Shown here piece by piece: positions 14,724 through 24,104 of a stretch of DNA of 64,000 nt (position 1 is its first letter; each line of letters begins with the position of its first letter). This DNA comes from Prevotella heparinolytica (lineage in GTDB: Bacteria > Bacteroidota > Bacteroidia > Bacteroidales > Bacteroidaceae): NCBI RefSeq assembly GCF_004342845.1, contig NZ_SLXB01000004.1, positions 1-64,000 of the forward strand, given 5' to 3'. Below the pieces are notes generated by a model. That model saw only the letters and a list, made by a program, of their open reading frames with translations, was not told where the DNA came from and ran no database searches. Made by a program: the position numbers and the translations under genes.

Positions 14724-15191
14724 TTAAAACGACCTTGTCAACCGACTGTTCCGACTGCGGGGGAGGGTCACTTCAGGCGCAATCTCCATCAGCGGCTTCA
14801 TCACAAAGTCGCGTTCCTGCATGAGCGGATGGGGGAGCGTCAGTTCGGGGGTATCGAGCACGACGGGCGTACCGTCGGATTCGAAGCAGAGCAGCAGGTC
14901 GATGTCTATCACTCTGTCGCTGTACGCGCCATTCACCGATTTGCGGGCACGACCCATCTCACGCTCTATCTCTTGCGTGATTCTCAATACTTCTAACGGA
15001 TGGAAGGCTGTTTTCGTACAAAGGGCGGCATTGAGGAAGGTGTTCTCCGAAGTGAATCCCCACGGGGCAGTAGCATAGAAAGAAGACAAGGAAAGAATTT
15101 TCCCTATCTTCTCCTTTATCTTCTGTACGGCAAGAAGCAGGTTCTGTTCCTTATCGCCGAGATTAGTGCCGAGACTGAAAAAAAAGTACAT
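14724..15191 (-). CDS. folK: 2-amino-4-hydroxy-6-hydroxymethyldihydropteridine pyrophosphokinase
   Basis: HPPK transfers pyrophosphate from ATP to hydroxymethyl-dihydropterin in folate synthesis. It starts near SLGTNLGDKEQNL, then has FYATAPWGF, FLNAAL, EREMGRAR and the family signature SDRVIDIDLLL with the two metal-binding aspartates, followed by LTLPHPLMQERDFV. The 155 residues fit the family. It is the last gene of a minus-strand run after queA, 19 bases apart. The C-terminal RNSRLTRSF is unusually basic but short. Confidence 0.95.
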   Translation of the reverse strand: MYFFFSLGTNLGDKEQNLLLAVQKIKEKIGKILSLSSFYATAPWGFTSENTFLNAALCTKTAFHPLEVLRITQEIEREMGRARKSVNGAYSDRVIDIDLLLCFESDGTPVVLDTPELTLPHPLMQERDFVMKPLMEIAPEVTLPRSRNSRLTRSF

Positions 15192-15210
15192 TAGTGATTA
15201 GCCGCTACTT

Positions 15211-16269
15211 TCACCTATCGGTTATCAGCATCGCGTCGCCGTAGGTGCCGAAGCGGTAGCCTTCTTTCAATGCTACGTCGTAGGCCTCCATCACTTGGTC
15301 GTATCCGCCGAAAGCGGCCACAATCATCAGCAGGGTGGAAAGCGGCATGTGGAAGTTGGACACCATGGCGTTGGCTACGGTGAAGTCGTAAGGGGGGAAG
15401 ATGAATTTGTTTGTCCAGCCGTCGTATGTCTTCAGATGTCCGTCCGTGCTGACGGTACTCTCGATGGCGCGCATCACGGTGGTTCCTACGGCGCATACCT
15501 GCTTTCCCATGTCTTTGGCATGGTTGACCTTCTTTACGGCTTCTTCGCTTACAATCATCTGTTCGGAGTCGGTCTTGTGCTTGGTGAGGTCCTCCACGTC
15601 GATGTCGCGGAAGTTCCCTAATCCTGCGTGCAGGGTGATGTAGGCAAAATCGATACCTTTTATCTCCATGCGTTTCATCAGTTCGCGGCTGAAGTGCAGA
15701 CTGGCGGTAGGTGCCGTTACCGCTCCTTCGTTGCGGGCAAAGATGGATTGGAAACGCTCGGCATCCTCCGCTTCCACGGGGCGGTTGATGATGCTGTGCG
15801 GCAACGGTGTCTCGCCCAGCGCATAGAGGGCTTTCTTAAATTCATCGTGCGGGCCGTCGTAGAGGAAACGGAGCGTACGTCCGCGCGAAGTGGTGTTGTC
15901 AATCACTTCGGCCACCATCGAATCGTCTTCGCCGAAATAAAGTTTGTTGCCGATACGGATTTTGCGGGCGGGGTCTACCAGCACATCCCATAACCGGAGC
16001 TCTTCGTTCAGCTCGCGCAACAGAAACACTTCGATGCGTGCGCCGGTCTTTTCCTTGTTGCCGTACAGACGGGCGGGAAACACTTTGGTGTCGTTGAAGA
16101 CAAATACATCCTTGTCGTCGAAATAATTCAGGATATCCTTGAATGTCTTGTGTTCGATTTTACCTGTCTTGCGGTGCAATACCATCAGGCGCGATTCATC
16201 TCTGTACTTCGTGGGATGCAAAGCTATCTTCTCTTCGGGAAGCTTGAATTTAAATTGCGACAGTTTCAT
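15211..16269 (-). CDS. queA: S-adenosylmethionine:tRNA ribosyltransferase-isomerase
   Basis: Transfers the ribosyl group of SAM onto preQ1 in tRNA, the penultimate step of queuosine synthesis. The frame extends 21 residues upstream ([12 protein letters not shown]...), but family members begin [20 protein letters not shown], so the start is set at 16269. Hallmarks are [53 protein letters not shown] and the C-terminal [17 protein letters not shown]. The 352 residues fit the family. It sits in a conserved Bacteroidetes cluster with truB and uppP. Confidence 0.96.
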   Translation of the reverse strand: MKLSQFKFKLPEEKIALHPTKYRDESRLMVLHRKTGKIEHKTFKDILNYFDDKDVFVFNDTKVFPARLYGNKEKTGARIEVFLLRELNEELRLWDVLVDPARKIRIGNKLYFGEDDSMVAEVIDNTTSRGRTLRFLYDGPHDEFKKALYALGETPLPHSIINRPVEAEDAERFQSIFARNEGAVTAPTASLHFSRELMKRMEIKGIDFAYITLHAGLGNFRDIDVEDLTKHKTDSEQMIVSEEAVKKVNHAKDMGKQVCAVGTTVMRAIESTVSTDGHLKTYDGWTNKFIFPPYDFTVANAMVSNFHMPLSTLLMIVAAFGGYDQVMEAYDVALKEGYRFGTYGDAMLITDR

Positions 16270-16345
16270 ATTATATATATGTGCTAATGTGCCGATATGC
16301 TTGTGTGGCGGTGAAGCGTGAAGCAACGGCACGATGTTAATAATT

Positions 16346-17056
16346 CTATTGGTTCTTTTCTTCTGTTTCTATTTCTTGTGCGTCTATCCATTCCTTGAAC
16401 TCCAGCGGGTCGAGGCAGTCTTCTATGCGTACATCGCCCACACGGGTACGTTGAAGAGCCGTGAGGTGCGCCCCGCTCTCCAATGCTTGGCCGATGTCGC
16501 GGGCCAAGGCGCGGATATAGGTTCCTTTGCTGCACACTACCCGCACCTTGATTTCGGGCAGGTTGCATTCCAGCAACTCTATCTCGTCGATGACCAGCAG
16601 TTTGGGCTTCAGCTCCACCTCCTTGCCTTTGCGGGCAAGGTCGTAGGCGCGTTTGCCATTCACCATGCAGGCCGAGAATGCGGGAGGCACTTGCTCTATC
16701 TCGCCGATAAATTTCTTCAAGGTTTCCTCCACCAGCCGGCGGGTGATGTGTTCCGTGGGGTAGCGGGCGTCTATCTCATGTTCCAAATCGTATGAGGGAG
16801 TGGTGGCACCCAATTGTATGGTGGCTACATACTCCTTGGTATGATATTGGAACTCTTCGATTCTTTTTGTGGCCTTGCCCGTGCAGACAATCATCACACC
16901 CGTGGCAAGCGGGTCGAGCGTACCGGCATGTCCTACCTTCAGCTTCTTCACTTTCATCCGCCGGCAGATGTGGTAGCGTGCATGTCCCACAACCTTGAAC
17001 GATGTCCATCCCAACGGCTTATTGAAATACAATACTTCTCCTTCTTTGAAATCCAT
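16346..17056 (-). CDS. truB: tRNA pseudouridine-55 synthase
   Basis: Converts U55 to pseudouridine in the T-loop of tRNAs. The catalytic motif [16 protein letters not shown] contains the nucleophilic aspartate near residue 48. [10 protein letters not shown] near the N-terminus, [38 protein letters not shown] and [15 protein letters not shown] are all family features. The 236 residues match the short form without a large PUA extension. It starts two bases after the uppP stop, so it is operonic with it. Confidence 0.96.
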   Translation of the reverse strand: MDFKEGEVLYFNKPLGWTSFKVVGHARYHICRRMKVKKLKVGHAGTLDPLATGVMIVCTGKATKRIEEFQYHTKEYVATIQLGATTPSYDLEHEIDARYPTEHITRRLVEETLKKFIGEIEQVPPAFSACMVNGKRAYDLARKGKEVELKPKLLVIDEIELLECNLPEIKVRVVCSKGTYIRALARDIGQALESGAHLTALQRTRVGDVRIEDCLDPLEFKEWIDAQEIETEEKNQ

Positions 17057-17058
17057 GC

Positions 17059-17949
17059 TTACATTATTTCCAGTGTATGCCCGGTCAGCAACATAATCAA
17101 TATCAGTCCGCCCACTGCGATGCGATACCAGCCGAATGCCTTGAAGCCGTATTTGGTGACGAAGCTGATGAAGAACTTGATGGCAAGCAAGGCCACCACG
17201 AAGGCCACCACATTGCCTATTATCAAGGCCGGCATGTTGTTGACGATGATTTCCGTTCCGCCGTCAAGAAACAGTTTCAGCATCTTGTAGGCGGTGGCGG
17301 CAAACATGGTGGGAACAGCCAGAAAGAACGAGAACTCGGCCGCCTGCTTGCGGGTCAGCCTCTGTGCCATGCCGCCCACAATGGTAGCCATGGAACGGGA
17401 TACACCCGGTATCATGGCAATGCACTGAAAGAGGCCGATGTTGAAAGCACGCTTCTCGGTCAGCACCGTGTTTTCGCTGCCTTTATCGAATATCTTGTCG
17501 CAGAACTGCATGAACACGCCTCCCACGACCAGCATAACGGCAACCACCGTCACGCTTTCGAGCAGTTGGTCTATCTTGTCGCTGAACAAAAAGCCCAGAA
17601 CTACCGCAGGGATAAATGCCACCAGCAGCTTCCAGTAGAAATCGAACTTCTGCAAGGAACGCTTGGCCCATATAGCAAGTTTTGCGGATGTTCCTTTCCC
17701 GGCGGTTGCTTCAGCATCGAACACCTTGACGGGATTGAGCCGGAAAAAACGTTTCCGGTACAGCCACACCACCGAAAGAATGGCGCCGAACTGAATGATG
17801 ACCGTAAAGGCCTTGACAAATTCCGTGCTCTCCACTCCCAAGAGGTTTTGCGCAATTATCATGTGTCCGGTGGAAGATACCGGCAAGAATTCCGTCAGCC
17901 CCTCGACGATGGCGATGACAATCACCTCGAATATGCTCAAGTCTCCCAT
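17059..17949 (-). CDS. uppP: Undecaprenyl-diphosphatase (bacitracin resistance type)
   Basis: An inner-membrane phosphatase that recycles undecaprenyl pyrophosphate for cell wall and glycan synthesis. Catalytic motif 1 is [17 protein letters not shown] near residue 14. Motif 2 is [14 protein letters not shown] near residue 180. About eight hydrophobic helices are visible across 296 residues, including the C-terminal [18 protein letters not shown]. The start codon overlaps the stop of the DUF3098 gene by one base, indicating tight coupling. Confidence 0.96.
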   Translation of the reverse strand: MGDLSIFEVIVIAIVEGLTEFLPVSSTGHMIIAQNLLGVESTEFVKAFTVIIQFGAILSVVWLYRKRFFRLNPVKVFDAEATAGKGTSAKLAIWAKRSLQKFDFYWKLLVAFIPAVVLGFLFSDKIDQLLESVTVVAVMLVVGGVFMQFCDKIFDKGSENTVLTEKRAFNIGLFQCIAMIPGVSRSMATIVGGMAQRLTRKQAAEFSFFLAVPTMFAATAYKMLKLFLDGGTEIIVNNMPALIIGNVVAFVVALLAIKFFISFVTKYGFKAFGWYRIAVGGLILIMLLTGHTLEIM

Positions 17950-18194
17950 CAGTCCTCAGCCTCCTCTTTCTTGGTCTTAGGCTTGCGCAGCACGGCGTAT
18001 ATCATGAATACAAACCCCAAAAGGCAAACCACCGGAGCCACTTTGATGCGTCTTGCGCTGAAAATGTCCGGCTCGAAAGCAGCCTGCGTAGATGCAGGGC
18101 CGGTCATCAGAAGAAAACCGATGATTACCACCGCCATGCCCACGGCAAGCAGGATAAAGTTGGTCTTATCAAAAGCGAATTTCTCTTTACTCAT
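17949..18194 (-). CDS. DUF3098 small membrane protein
   Basis: An 81-residue protein with two transmembrane segments (~12-31, [19 protein letters not shown], and ~50-67, [17 protein letters not shown]) and a Lys/Glu-rich C-terminus. It matches the DUF3098 pattern found in Bacteroidetes between ftsX and uppP. Function unknown. A role with the envelope division complex or lipid carrier recycling is inferred only from neighbourhood. Confidence 0.85.
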   Translation of the reverse strand: MSKEKFAFDKTNFILLAVGMAVVIIGFLLMTGPASTQAAFEPDIFSARRIKVAPVVCLLGFVFMIYAVLRKPKTKKEEAED

Positions 18195-18311
18195 TTTATG
18201 TCTTTACTATTATACGGTTTTACGGTTCATTGTTTCGTGCAAGTTGCCTCTTGCCTTTAAAAGTCCTTCGGGTGTTGAGGCCGGTTGTAAACGCCGATGC
18301 CCCCGGAGCAC

Positions 18312-19187
18312 CTATATATAATACAGCGTGCTTGCTTTCATCCTGAGATATTTATTGATGGAAAGCAATGCGCACAGCCAAGTGATGAGTACCCCGAACA
18401 CCAGTACGGCAAGAGATACCGACAGCATGACGTCGGGGGTGATGACTTTCACCAAATCGGGTTCGTATGACACCAGCCACAAGGCTGCCCCCCACAAGAT
18501 GCCGTCGGCAATGAAGGCGGCCAGCACCCCGATCCAGAAGTTACGGCGCAGGAACGGGCGGCGGATAAATGCCCAGCTTGCCCCCACCAACTTCATGGTG
18601 TGGATGAGGAAACGCTTGGAATATATCGCCAGCCGGATGGTGTTGTTTATCAGTGCAAAGGAGATAAAGGTCAGTATCACGGCCAGTCCCAGCAACAACA
18701 GGCTGATGTTTCGTATGTTGTCGTTCACGGCATCTATCAGGTCTTTCTGATAGAGCACTTCCTGAATATTGGTATTCTTCTTGATCAGTTTCTCTATTTT
18801 GGCGATGCTGTCGGAATTGGCGTAGTCGGAGTGCAGCTTTATCTCGATGGAGGCGGTGAAAGGGTTGTAGCCGAGAAACTCTTGCGGGTCGGTGCCCATC
18901 GCTTCGGTCTGCTCGCGCAGGGCCTGCTTCTTGGAGATGTATTCCGTCTGCTTCACGAAGGCTTCCTTATCCAGCTTCTTTTGAAGTTTCAGGATGTCGC
19001 CCTCCTTCATGTCGTCGCTGATGAGTACGGAGAAGCTGATGTTTTCTTTGACGTACACGGACAGGTTGTGGGCTGCCAGTACAAAAAACACGACCAGTCC
19101 CAACAGCAGCAACACCAACGTCGTGCTGATGCTGGACGTGATGAACTGCATGTCAAAATAGGATATCGAGTTGTTTTTAGCTTTCAT
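18312..19187 (-). CDS. ftsX: Cell division permease FtsX
   Basis: The membrane subunit of the FtsEX ABC-type complex, which controls peptidoglycan hydrolases at the septum. It has a cytoplasmic N-terminus with transmembrane 1 (~20-42, STTLVLLLLGLVVFFVL) and a periplasmic domain ~45-160 with ENISFSVLISDDM and EFLGYNPFTASIEIKL. Three C-terminal helices form the FtsX fold, including RLAIYSKRFLIHTMKLVGAS in the cytoplasmic loop. The 291 residues fit the family. No ftsE ATPase gene lies in this window, as is usual for Bacteroidetes where the two genes are unlinked. Confidence 0.93.
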   Translation of the reverse strand: MKAKNNSISYFDMQFITSSISTTLVLLLLGLVVFFVLAAHNLSVYVKENISFSVLISDDMKEGDILKLQKKLDKEAFVKQTEYISKKQALREQTEAMGTDPQEFLGYNPFTASIEIKLHSDYANSDSIAKIEKLIKKNTNIQEVLYQKDLIDAVNDNIRNISLLLLGLAVILTFISFALINNTIRLAIYSKRFLIHTMKLVGASWAFIRRPFLRRNFWIGVLAAFIADGILWGAALWLVSYEPDLVKVITPDVMLSVSLAVLVFGVLITWLCALLSINKYLRMKASTLYYI

Positions 19188-19249
19188 CGGTCACTGTCTT
19201 ATATCTGTTATCGCCCTGCTTCCCGGTCTTTTCCGTCGGCAGGCATTCG

Positions 19250-20146
19250 TCATTTTTTTCTGAACACGTAAATCATCGAACTGCTGCGCTCTTTCTTCAC
19301 CAGCGCACTGAACCATGCCAGCGTGCCCACAATCATCCCTTTGAGGAAAGTGCACGAGTGCCTCATGTGCCGTTCCGTCAGCATGGACACATAGAAAGCG
19401 TCGAACGGCATGGGATGCCTCTCGGCCAATATGAATCCGTGTTTGGCTCCGAATTGCTGTATGGTGGCGGGGGTGAAATGCCACAAATGGCGGGGCACAT
19501 CGTAGGCGGCCCAATAGGCGCCGTACTTCTTGGCGTCGAAAGAGGAACTGTTGGGCACTGCCACAATCAGTACGCCTTTTTCCGTCAACAGGGAATGCAA
19601 CGTTTCCCATGTTTCATTGAGCGGTTCCAGATGCTCCATGACGTGCCACAGGGTGATGACATCGAAACTCTCCGGAGTGAAATCTTTTAAAGCGGTATGG
19701 GGCTTTACGTCCATATTGAAGTGCTCCTTGGCGAATGCGCGTGCTTGCGGACTTTTTTCCACTGCCTCCACCCGCCAGCCGCGGCGCTGCATGGCATCGG
19801 CAAAGTAGCCCGTTCCCGTACCTATATCCAGCAGACTCCCCGTCTTGCGGTGGGCTTCGCGCATCACGAGGGCCGCTTTGCGCTTCAGCATGTAGTTGCG
19901 CACCCAATGATATACGGAGTTCATCGCTCCTTTTTTCGTATCCGTGTGCGAAATATAATCGGAAGCCTCATAATATCGTCCGATTTCGCTCTCTTCGGGA
20001 GCGTCTTGCGTAAGGAGAAATCCGCAGTCCCGACAGCGGCACAGATGGAACATCTCGCCTGATACGTAATGGTCTACACAAGTCAGGGCACGCTCCAAAT
20101 GCGTTCCGCCACACAACGGACAAGTTTTTATAGTGAGTTTATTCAT
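19250..20146 (-). CDS. Class I SAM-dependent methyltransferase with N-terminal zinc-ribbon-like motif
   Basis: The start is set at 20146 (MNKLTIKTCPLCGGTHLERA) because the upstream extension lacks homology-like sequence. CPLCGG and CRCRDCG near residues 8-35 look like a zinc ribbon. LLDIGTGTGYFADAM (~95) is the SAM-binding motif I, DVITLWHVMEHL (~165) is motif II-like, and VPNSSSFDAKKYGAYWAAYD followed by PRHLWHF is typical of the Methyltransf_23 group. The C-terminal FLKGMIVGTLAWFSALVKKE is hydrophobic and may associate with membrane. The substrate is unknown. It lies 62 bases upstream of ftsX on the same strand. Confidence 0.85.
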   Translation of the reverse strand: MNKLTIKTCPLCGGTHLERALTCVDHYVSGEMFHLCRCRDCGFLLTQDAPEESEIGRYYEASDYISHTDTKKGAMNSVYHWVRNYMLKRKAALVMREAHRKTGSLLDIGTGTGYFADAMQRRGWRVEAVEKSPQARAFAKEHFNMDVKPHTALKDFTPESFDVITLWHVMEHLEPLNETWETLHSLLTEKGVLIVAVPNSSSFDAKKYGAYWAAYDVPRHLWHFTPATIQQFGAKHGFILAERHPMPFDAFYVSMLTERHMRHSCTFLKGMIVGTLAWFSALVKKERSSSMIYVFRKK

Positions 20147-20465
20147 CGAACGTTCTGCCAACAAGGAAGTGTGCACCCCGCATCATGACAAGGCACACCA
20201 ACCCCGAATTTGGTGCAAAATAACAAATAAAAACTGATTTACAAGGCTTTCGTTAAGGAGATTTAAGAGTAAAGCCGCAGGGTGGATGCTTGGTGAGACT
20301 TATTTTCCCGCCTGTTTTTCTATGATGAAACAATTTACACTGCCATTTTCTGCCTCTTTTTCTTGTTATTTCTTTATGATTTCTTTTTCTTTGTTCTTTT
20401 TAGGGCATATCCCTTTTTGGAAAATTTTCAACAGGCTCTTATAAGCCATTAAGATCATTGTATAT
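20147..20465. other. Divergent intergenic region
   Basis: AT-rich and T-rich sequence between divergent genes. I see no RNA gene, no convincing promoter box and no repeat. Confidence 0.4.
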
Positions 20466-20897
20466 ATGAAATACGGAGTATTTCCAAATATCCTTCTCAT
20501 TACTGCCGGGACGATATGGATACTGGCCGGGGCCAATATCCTGCGCATCGGGCTGATATGTTGGATGGATGACGGGCACTATTGGTTGTTTAAGGTTGGT
20601 GAAGCCTGCTTGATATTCTTTTTGTTCTTCGGCGTTATCTTTCATAGACTGTACAAGAAATATACTTTGCGCATTTCGCAGAAAAAGGGGAAGCGCTGCC
20701 CTTTCTCTTTCTTCGATGTAAAAGGGTGGATTGTGATGGCGTGCATGATTACGATGGGAGTCGTGATACGCGTCTACAGCCTTTTGCCCGAAACTTTCAT
20801 CGCCGTGTTCTACACCGGACTTTCTTTGGCGCTTCTCGGCACAGGGTTGCGCTTCATCGGATATTGGTGGAGAAACCGTTTTGTGCTGAATTCATAA
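20466..20897 (+). CDS. Small integral membrane protein, unknown
   Basis: A 143-residue protein with four hydrophobic helices: ~8-30 (ILLITAGTIWILAGANIL), ~45-63 (ACLIFFLFFGVIF), ~90-107 (IVMACMITMGVVI) and ~113-133 (FIAVFYTGLSLALLGTGL). The loop between helices 2 and 3 is basic (KKYTLRISQKKGKRCPF). I do not recognise a family, although similar uncharacterised proteins occur in Bacteroides. It stands 12 bases before the THUMP-like methyltransferase gene on the same strand, so the two are probably cotranscribed. Confidence 0.75.
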   Translation: MKYGVFPNILLITAGTIWILAGANILRIGLICWMDDGHYWLFKVGEACLIFFLFFGVIFHRLYKKYTLRISQKKGKRCPFSFFDVKGWIVMACMITMGVVIRVYSLLPETFIAVFYTGLSLALLGTGLRFIGYWWRNRFVLNS

Positions 20898-20909
20898 CAG
20901 ATACCTCCT

Positions 20910-22154
20910 ATGTCTGCATTCAATCCTGAAACCCTCGCGTTTATCCATGAACACCGCAACGACGATGTGCGAACGCTTGCCCTGAAAACCGGCAAGTATC
21001 CTACCGTAGATATGCCTGCCGCCATCACGCAAATAGCCGGGCGACAGACGGTCAGAGAGAAAGTGCCTGCATGGGCGGAGCAAGAAGGCATTCTCTATCC
21101 CGTCCACCTCTCTTTGGAACAATGTTCGTCGGAATCGACGGCGCGTCATAAGGCAGACATCATCCGCCGGATAAGGCATGCCTCTGCCTCGGAGAATAAG
21201 ATTCCGGATGAAGTAGAGGGTACGTTTACCGATTTGACGGGAGGTTTCGGAATAGACTGCGCTTTTCTTTCTGCCTGTTTCCGGGAGGCCACCTACGTGG
21301 AGAGGCAAGAAGCTCTTTGCGACATAGCCGTGCATAACTTTCCGCTTTTAGGTTTGAAGCACATAACTGTCTGTCACGATGACTGTATCCGGCATCTGCA
21401 ACAGATGCAGCCTGCCGACTGGATTTTCATCGACCCTGCCCGTCGTGACGGACAAGGAGGAAAGGTCGTGGCTATCAGCGACTGCGAACCGGATGTCGCT
21501 GCTTTGGAAGAACTGCTGCTCGAAAAAGCGGAGCATGTATTGATTAAACTGTCGCCCATGTTGGACCTGGCACTTGCTTTGAACAATTTGAAGCATGTGC
21601 AGGAGGCTCATATCATTTCGGTAAACAACGAGTGCAAGGAGTTGTTGCTCGTATTGGGGCGCAGCGAAACCTTGCCGACGGATGTTATTCCCATTCATTG
21701 CACCAACCTCACCGGTGCAGGCTTAGCCCAAACTCTTACCTTCTGCCGTCGGCAGGAGAAGGAGAGCACGTGCCGGTTTGCCTCTGTGCCGCAGACCTAT
21801 CTTTACGAGTCGAACGCCTCCATCCTGAAAGGTGGAGCTTTCCGTTGCGTTTCTCATATATATAAGGTAGAGAAGTTACACCCCAACAGCCACCTTTACA
21901 CTTCCGACGAATATATATCCGACTTTCCCGGCCGTAAGTTTCAGGTTCTCGGCAGTTGCGGTTTCGGCAAGAAAGAGATAAAAGAACTGTTGGGCGTAGC
22001 AAAGAGGGGAAATCTCACAGTGCGCAATTTCCCCTCTTCTGTTGCCGAGCTGCGCAAACGGTTGAAGCTGACAGAGGGCGGTGATGTTTACTTCTTCGCC
22101 ACCACGCTGGCCGACGAGAAGAAAGTGCTGATACGCTGCCGCCCTATGGGCTGA
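20910..22154 (+). CDS. Class I methyltransferase with THUMP-like domain, probable RNA methylase
   Basis: A 414-residue protein. The SAM-binding fold spans ~105-230: FTDLTGGFGIDCAFLSACF (motif I), ATYVERQEALCDIAVHNF, and DWIFIDPARRDGQGGKVVAI containing the DPAR catalytic loop. IKLSPMLDL follows. The C-terminal third (LYESNASILKGGAFRCVSHI, then KFQVLGSCGFGKKEIKEL) is the THUMP-like region of a Bacteroidetes/Firmicutes family of putative rRNA or tRNA methyltransferases. The exact target base is unknown. It converges on the XRE gene 14 bases downstream. Confidence 0.88.
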   Translation: MSAFNPETLAFIHEHRNDDVRTLALKTGKYPTVDMPAAITQIAGRQTVREKVPAWAEQEGILYPVHLSLEQCSSESTARHKADIIRRIRHASASENKIPDEVEGTFTDLTGGFGIDCAFLSACFREATYVERQEALCDIAVHNFPLLGLKHITVCHDDCIRHLQQMQPADWIFIDPARRDGQGGKVVAISDCEPDVAALEELLLEKAEHVLIKLSPMLDLALALNNLKHVQEAHIISVNNECKELLLVLGRSETLPTDVIPIHCTNLTGAGLAQTLTFCRRQEKESTCRFASVPQTYLYESNASILKGGAFRCVSHIYKVEKLHPNSHLYTSDEYISDFPGRKFQVLGSCGFGKKEIKELLGVAKRGNLTVRNFPSSVAELRKRLKLTEGGDVYFFATTLADEKKVLIRCRPMG

Positions 22155-22168
22155 CGTCTGCCGGCTGC

Positions 22169-22372
22169 CTATTCGTCTTTTTCTTCCAAAAGGAAAATCT
22201 CGTTTACCGGCTTCCCGAATATCCGGGATATTTTCAGTGCCAACAGCGTGGAAGGGATGTATTTTCCCGACTCTATGGCATTGATTGTCTGCCGGCTCAC
22301 TCCTATGGCATCTGCCAGTTGTTGCTGCGTCATCTGCTTGATGGCTCTTTCTACTCTTAGTGTATTAGTCAT
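22169..22372 (-). CDS. XRE-type HTH regulator (YozG/Cro-like)
   Basis: A 67-residue HTH protein starting MTNTLRVERAIKQMTQQQLA and continuing DAIGVSRQTINAIESGKYIP. The EIFLLEE C-terminus is typical of the small regulators paired with short membrane proteins. A start 10 codons upstream is possible but would cover most of the preceding gene's end. The preceding small membrane frame overlaps its start codon, so the two are translationally coupled. DNA binding is certain by motif. The target is unknown. Confidence 0.88.
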   Translation of the reverse strand: MTNTLRVERAIKQMTQQQLADAIGVSRQTINAIESGKYIPSTLLALKISRIFGKPVNEIFLLEEKDE

Positions 22373-22553
22373 TGCTGTTTCTCCTGAATTTATAAATTTC
22401 AATACGGTATTTTATCATAAACAAGAGCAGCAAGATGAAGGGAGCTATGAACATAAAGGTCAGAAACGGCATTCCGTAAATCAGCAATGCGCCCAAGATG
22501 ATGAGCGCATAGCTGACAATAGACCGTTTTTTATCTGTTTTTCCACAAATCGG
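22365..22553 (-). CDS. Short two-helix membrane protein, start undetermined
   Basis: The frame is open for 62 codons and encodes RSIVSYALIILGALLIYGMP, then FLTFMFIAPFILLLLFMIKY and RIEIYKFRRNSND-stop. The two hydrophobic stretches resemble small membrane partners of XRE regulators. No ATG precedes the first helix, so translation may begin at a rare start near the end of the upstream methyltransferase gene, which it overlaps. Its last codons overlap the XRE start. The gene could also be a decayed remnant. Confidence 0.45.
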   Translation of the reverse strand, partial: PICGKTDKKRSIVSYALIILGALLIYGMPFLTFMFIAPFILLLLFMIKYRIEIYKFRRNSND

Positions 22554-23049
22554 TCATGGCTTTCTCTTCCTGCCGGATGCGTATGGCAAGAAAACAGATA
22601 TAAACCGGCAGTCCGATTGCCAAGGTATGCCACGCATTACAGAGCAGAGCCACCCCGATCAGCTCGGGCAAGATATTCAGGTAATAGTTAGGATGACGCA
22701 CCGTCCTGAAAAGGAAACTTCTCTCTATGCGCTGATTGGGAACGATATATAGTTTTACCGTCCAAACATCTCTCAACTTATAGATGACGTAAAACAGCAT
22801 TGCATAGGCAAACCCCATAACGGCAACACCCCATACTGAGAAATAATTGAATCCGCTACCCGAAGCATAAGCTTCGTACAGGGAGGAAAAATAGTATGCT
22901 ATATGCGCCAAAGTCAGTAAAAGCGAGTTCAACTTGCCGTATTGTACTGCTCCCTTTTTCAGGATGCGTTTCTCGTTGCGGATGGAATAAGAGAGAGAAA
23001 CCAGCCGGAGGGCGAAGAAGATGACGAATGTGATAATAATGCACTGCAT
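22531..23049 (-). CDS. Isoprenylcysteine carboxyl methyltransferase-like membrane protein
   Basis: A 172-residue protein with about five hydrophobic helices. The diagnostic C-terminal motif is FRTVRHPNYYLNILPELIGV, the SAM-binding RHPxY signature of the ICMT/phospholipid N-methyltransferase (PEMT) superfamily. QEEKAMTDLW at the end corresponds to the conserved EE pair. Bacterial members act on small lipidic or quinone-like substrates and the substrate here is unknown. The start is set at 23049 because the upstream alternative is TTG. Confidence 0.82.
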   Translation of the reverse strand: MQCIIITFVIFFALRLVSLSYSIRNEKRILKKGAVQYGKLNSLLLTLAHIAYYFSSLYEAYASGSGFNYFSVWGVAVMGFAYAMLFYVIYKLRDVWTVKLYIVPNQRIERSFLFRTVRHPNYYLNILPELIGVALLCNAWHTLAIGLPVYICFLAIRIRQEEKAMTDLWKNR

Positions 23050-23127
23050 ATAATTAGATTTTACCAATTGTTATTGCTAATATCCATCTCCGCTTCTTCA
23101 TGATCCGAGGCAGAGAAGAGACTTCTC

Positions 23128-23787
23128 TTAAATCTTATCGCCGAACGCCAAATCTCCCGCATCGCCCAAGCCGGGCACGATGTAAGAATGTTCGTTCATA
23201 TCGGGGTCGATGGCGGCACACCATAAAGTCACTTCATCTCCGGGGAAGAGCTTCTCCAAGTGTTCTACTCCCTGCCTGCTGGCTATGACGCAAGCTATCT
23301 GCAATTTGGAAGGAGTGCCTTTGGTAAGGAAAGCCTTCCATGCAAGTTCCATGCTTTCGCCCGTGGCAAGCATGGGGTCTACCAGCAACAAGGTTTTCTT
23401 TGACAAGTCTGGAGTGGCGATGTATTCGATGTGTACATCTACCGTGCGGCACTCTTTGTCCTTATAATAACGGTAAGCAGAAACGAAGGCGTTGCCGGCA
23501 CAGTCGAACACGTTCAGAAAGCCCGTATGCAAAGGCAGTCCGGCACGGAAGACAGTGGCAATCACCACGTCATCGTCAGGGGTGCTGACCGATGCCACTC
23601 CCAATGGGGTTTGTACTTGCTTGACGGAATAAGTCAGTTCTTTACTCATTTCATAAGCCATAATTTCTCCGATACGTTCGATATTACGCCGGAAACGCAT
23701 GCGGTCGCTTTGGATTGCCACATCGCGAATCTCCGCTACGTATTGGTTCAAGACAGAATCTGTCTCGGCAAAGTTGACAATTTTCAT
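23128..23787 (-). CDS. upp: Uracil phosphoribosyltransferase
   Basis: Salvages uracil to UMP using PRPP. The start is set at 23787 (MKIVNFAETDSVLNQYVAEI). An upstream in-frame ATG would add 25 residues reading through the promoter. Motifs are RAGLPLHTGFLNVF, the PRPP loop LLVDPMLATGESME (~135) and the uracil-binding C-terminus YIVPGLGDAGDLAFGDK. The 219 residues fit the family. It is monocistronic with a TACTTTTG -7 box upstream. Its presence beside pckA appears incidental. Confidence 0.96.
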   Translation of the reverse strand: MKIVNFAETDSVLNQYVAEIRDVAIQSDRMRFRRNIERIGEIMAYEMSKELTYSVKQVQTPLGVASVSTPDDDVVIATVFRAGLPLHTGFLNVFDCAGNAFVSAYRYYKDKECRTVDVHIEYIATPDLSKKTLLLVDPMLATGESMELAWKAFLTKGTPSKLQIACVIASRQGVEHLEKLFPGDEVTLWCAAIDPDMNEHSYIVPGLGDAGDLAFGDKI

Positions 23788-23842
23788 TGTTATTATTGGG
23801 TTAATATGTTTTGGGTTGTATCTCTTCGACGAAATGCGGGTG

Positions 23843-23850
23843 CAAAAGTA
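23843..23850 (-). promoter_or_regulatory. Bacteroides -7 box for upp
   Basis: TACTTTTG on the minus strand matches TAnnTTTG, about 55 bases before the upp start, with a TTGG-like -33 element some 19 bases upstream. Confidence 0.55.
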
Positions 23851-23945
23851 AATGAATTTCATCCAATTTGCAACATTCAGTTAGCAGATATTGTTACTGT
23901 TCTATAAAAGACTTCTTATTACAGAAAAATTTCTCTAATAGAATG

Positions 23946-23973
23946 TTTCTTTTAAAAGAAAGTATTACTTTTG
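23946..23973 (+). promoter_or_regulatory. Promoter of pckA with adjacent 16-bp palindrome
   Basis: TACTTTTG at 23966-23973 is a clear -7 box. The palindrome TTTCTTTTAAAAGAAA at about 23946-23961 sits where the -33 region should be and may be a regulator site. The leader to the ATG is about 130 bases. Confidence 0.55.
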
Positions 23974-24104
23974 TAAGCGAAAAACAAGGGGCTTATCAAA
24001 AAGCAGTCAAAGTAGCGAACTTTTCATGCAATTTTTCCCTTGCAAATCATAAGGTAAAAAGAGATTATAAACCAAAATACCAAATTTTAAAATCTTAAAA
24101 AGAA

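Noticed and set aside
17077..18321. 414-codon plus-strand frame across uppP and DUF3098
   Set aside because: Antisense shadow with His/Gln-rich composition. The minus-strand genes are well supported.
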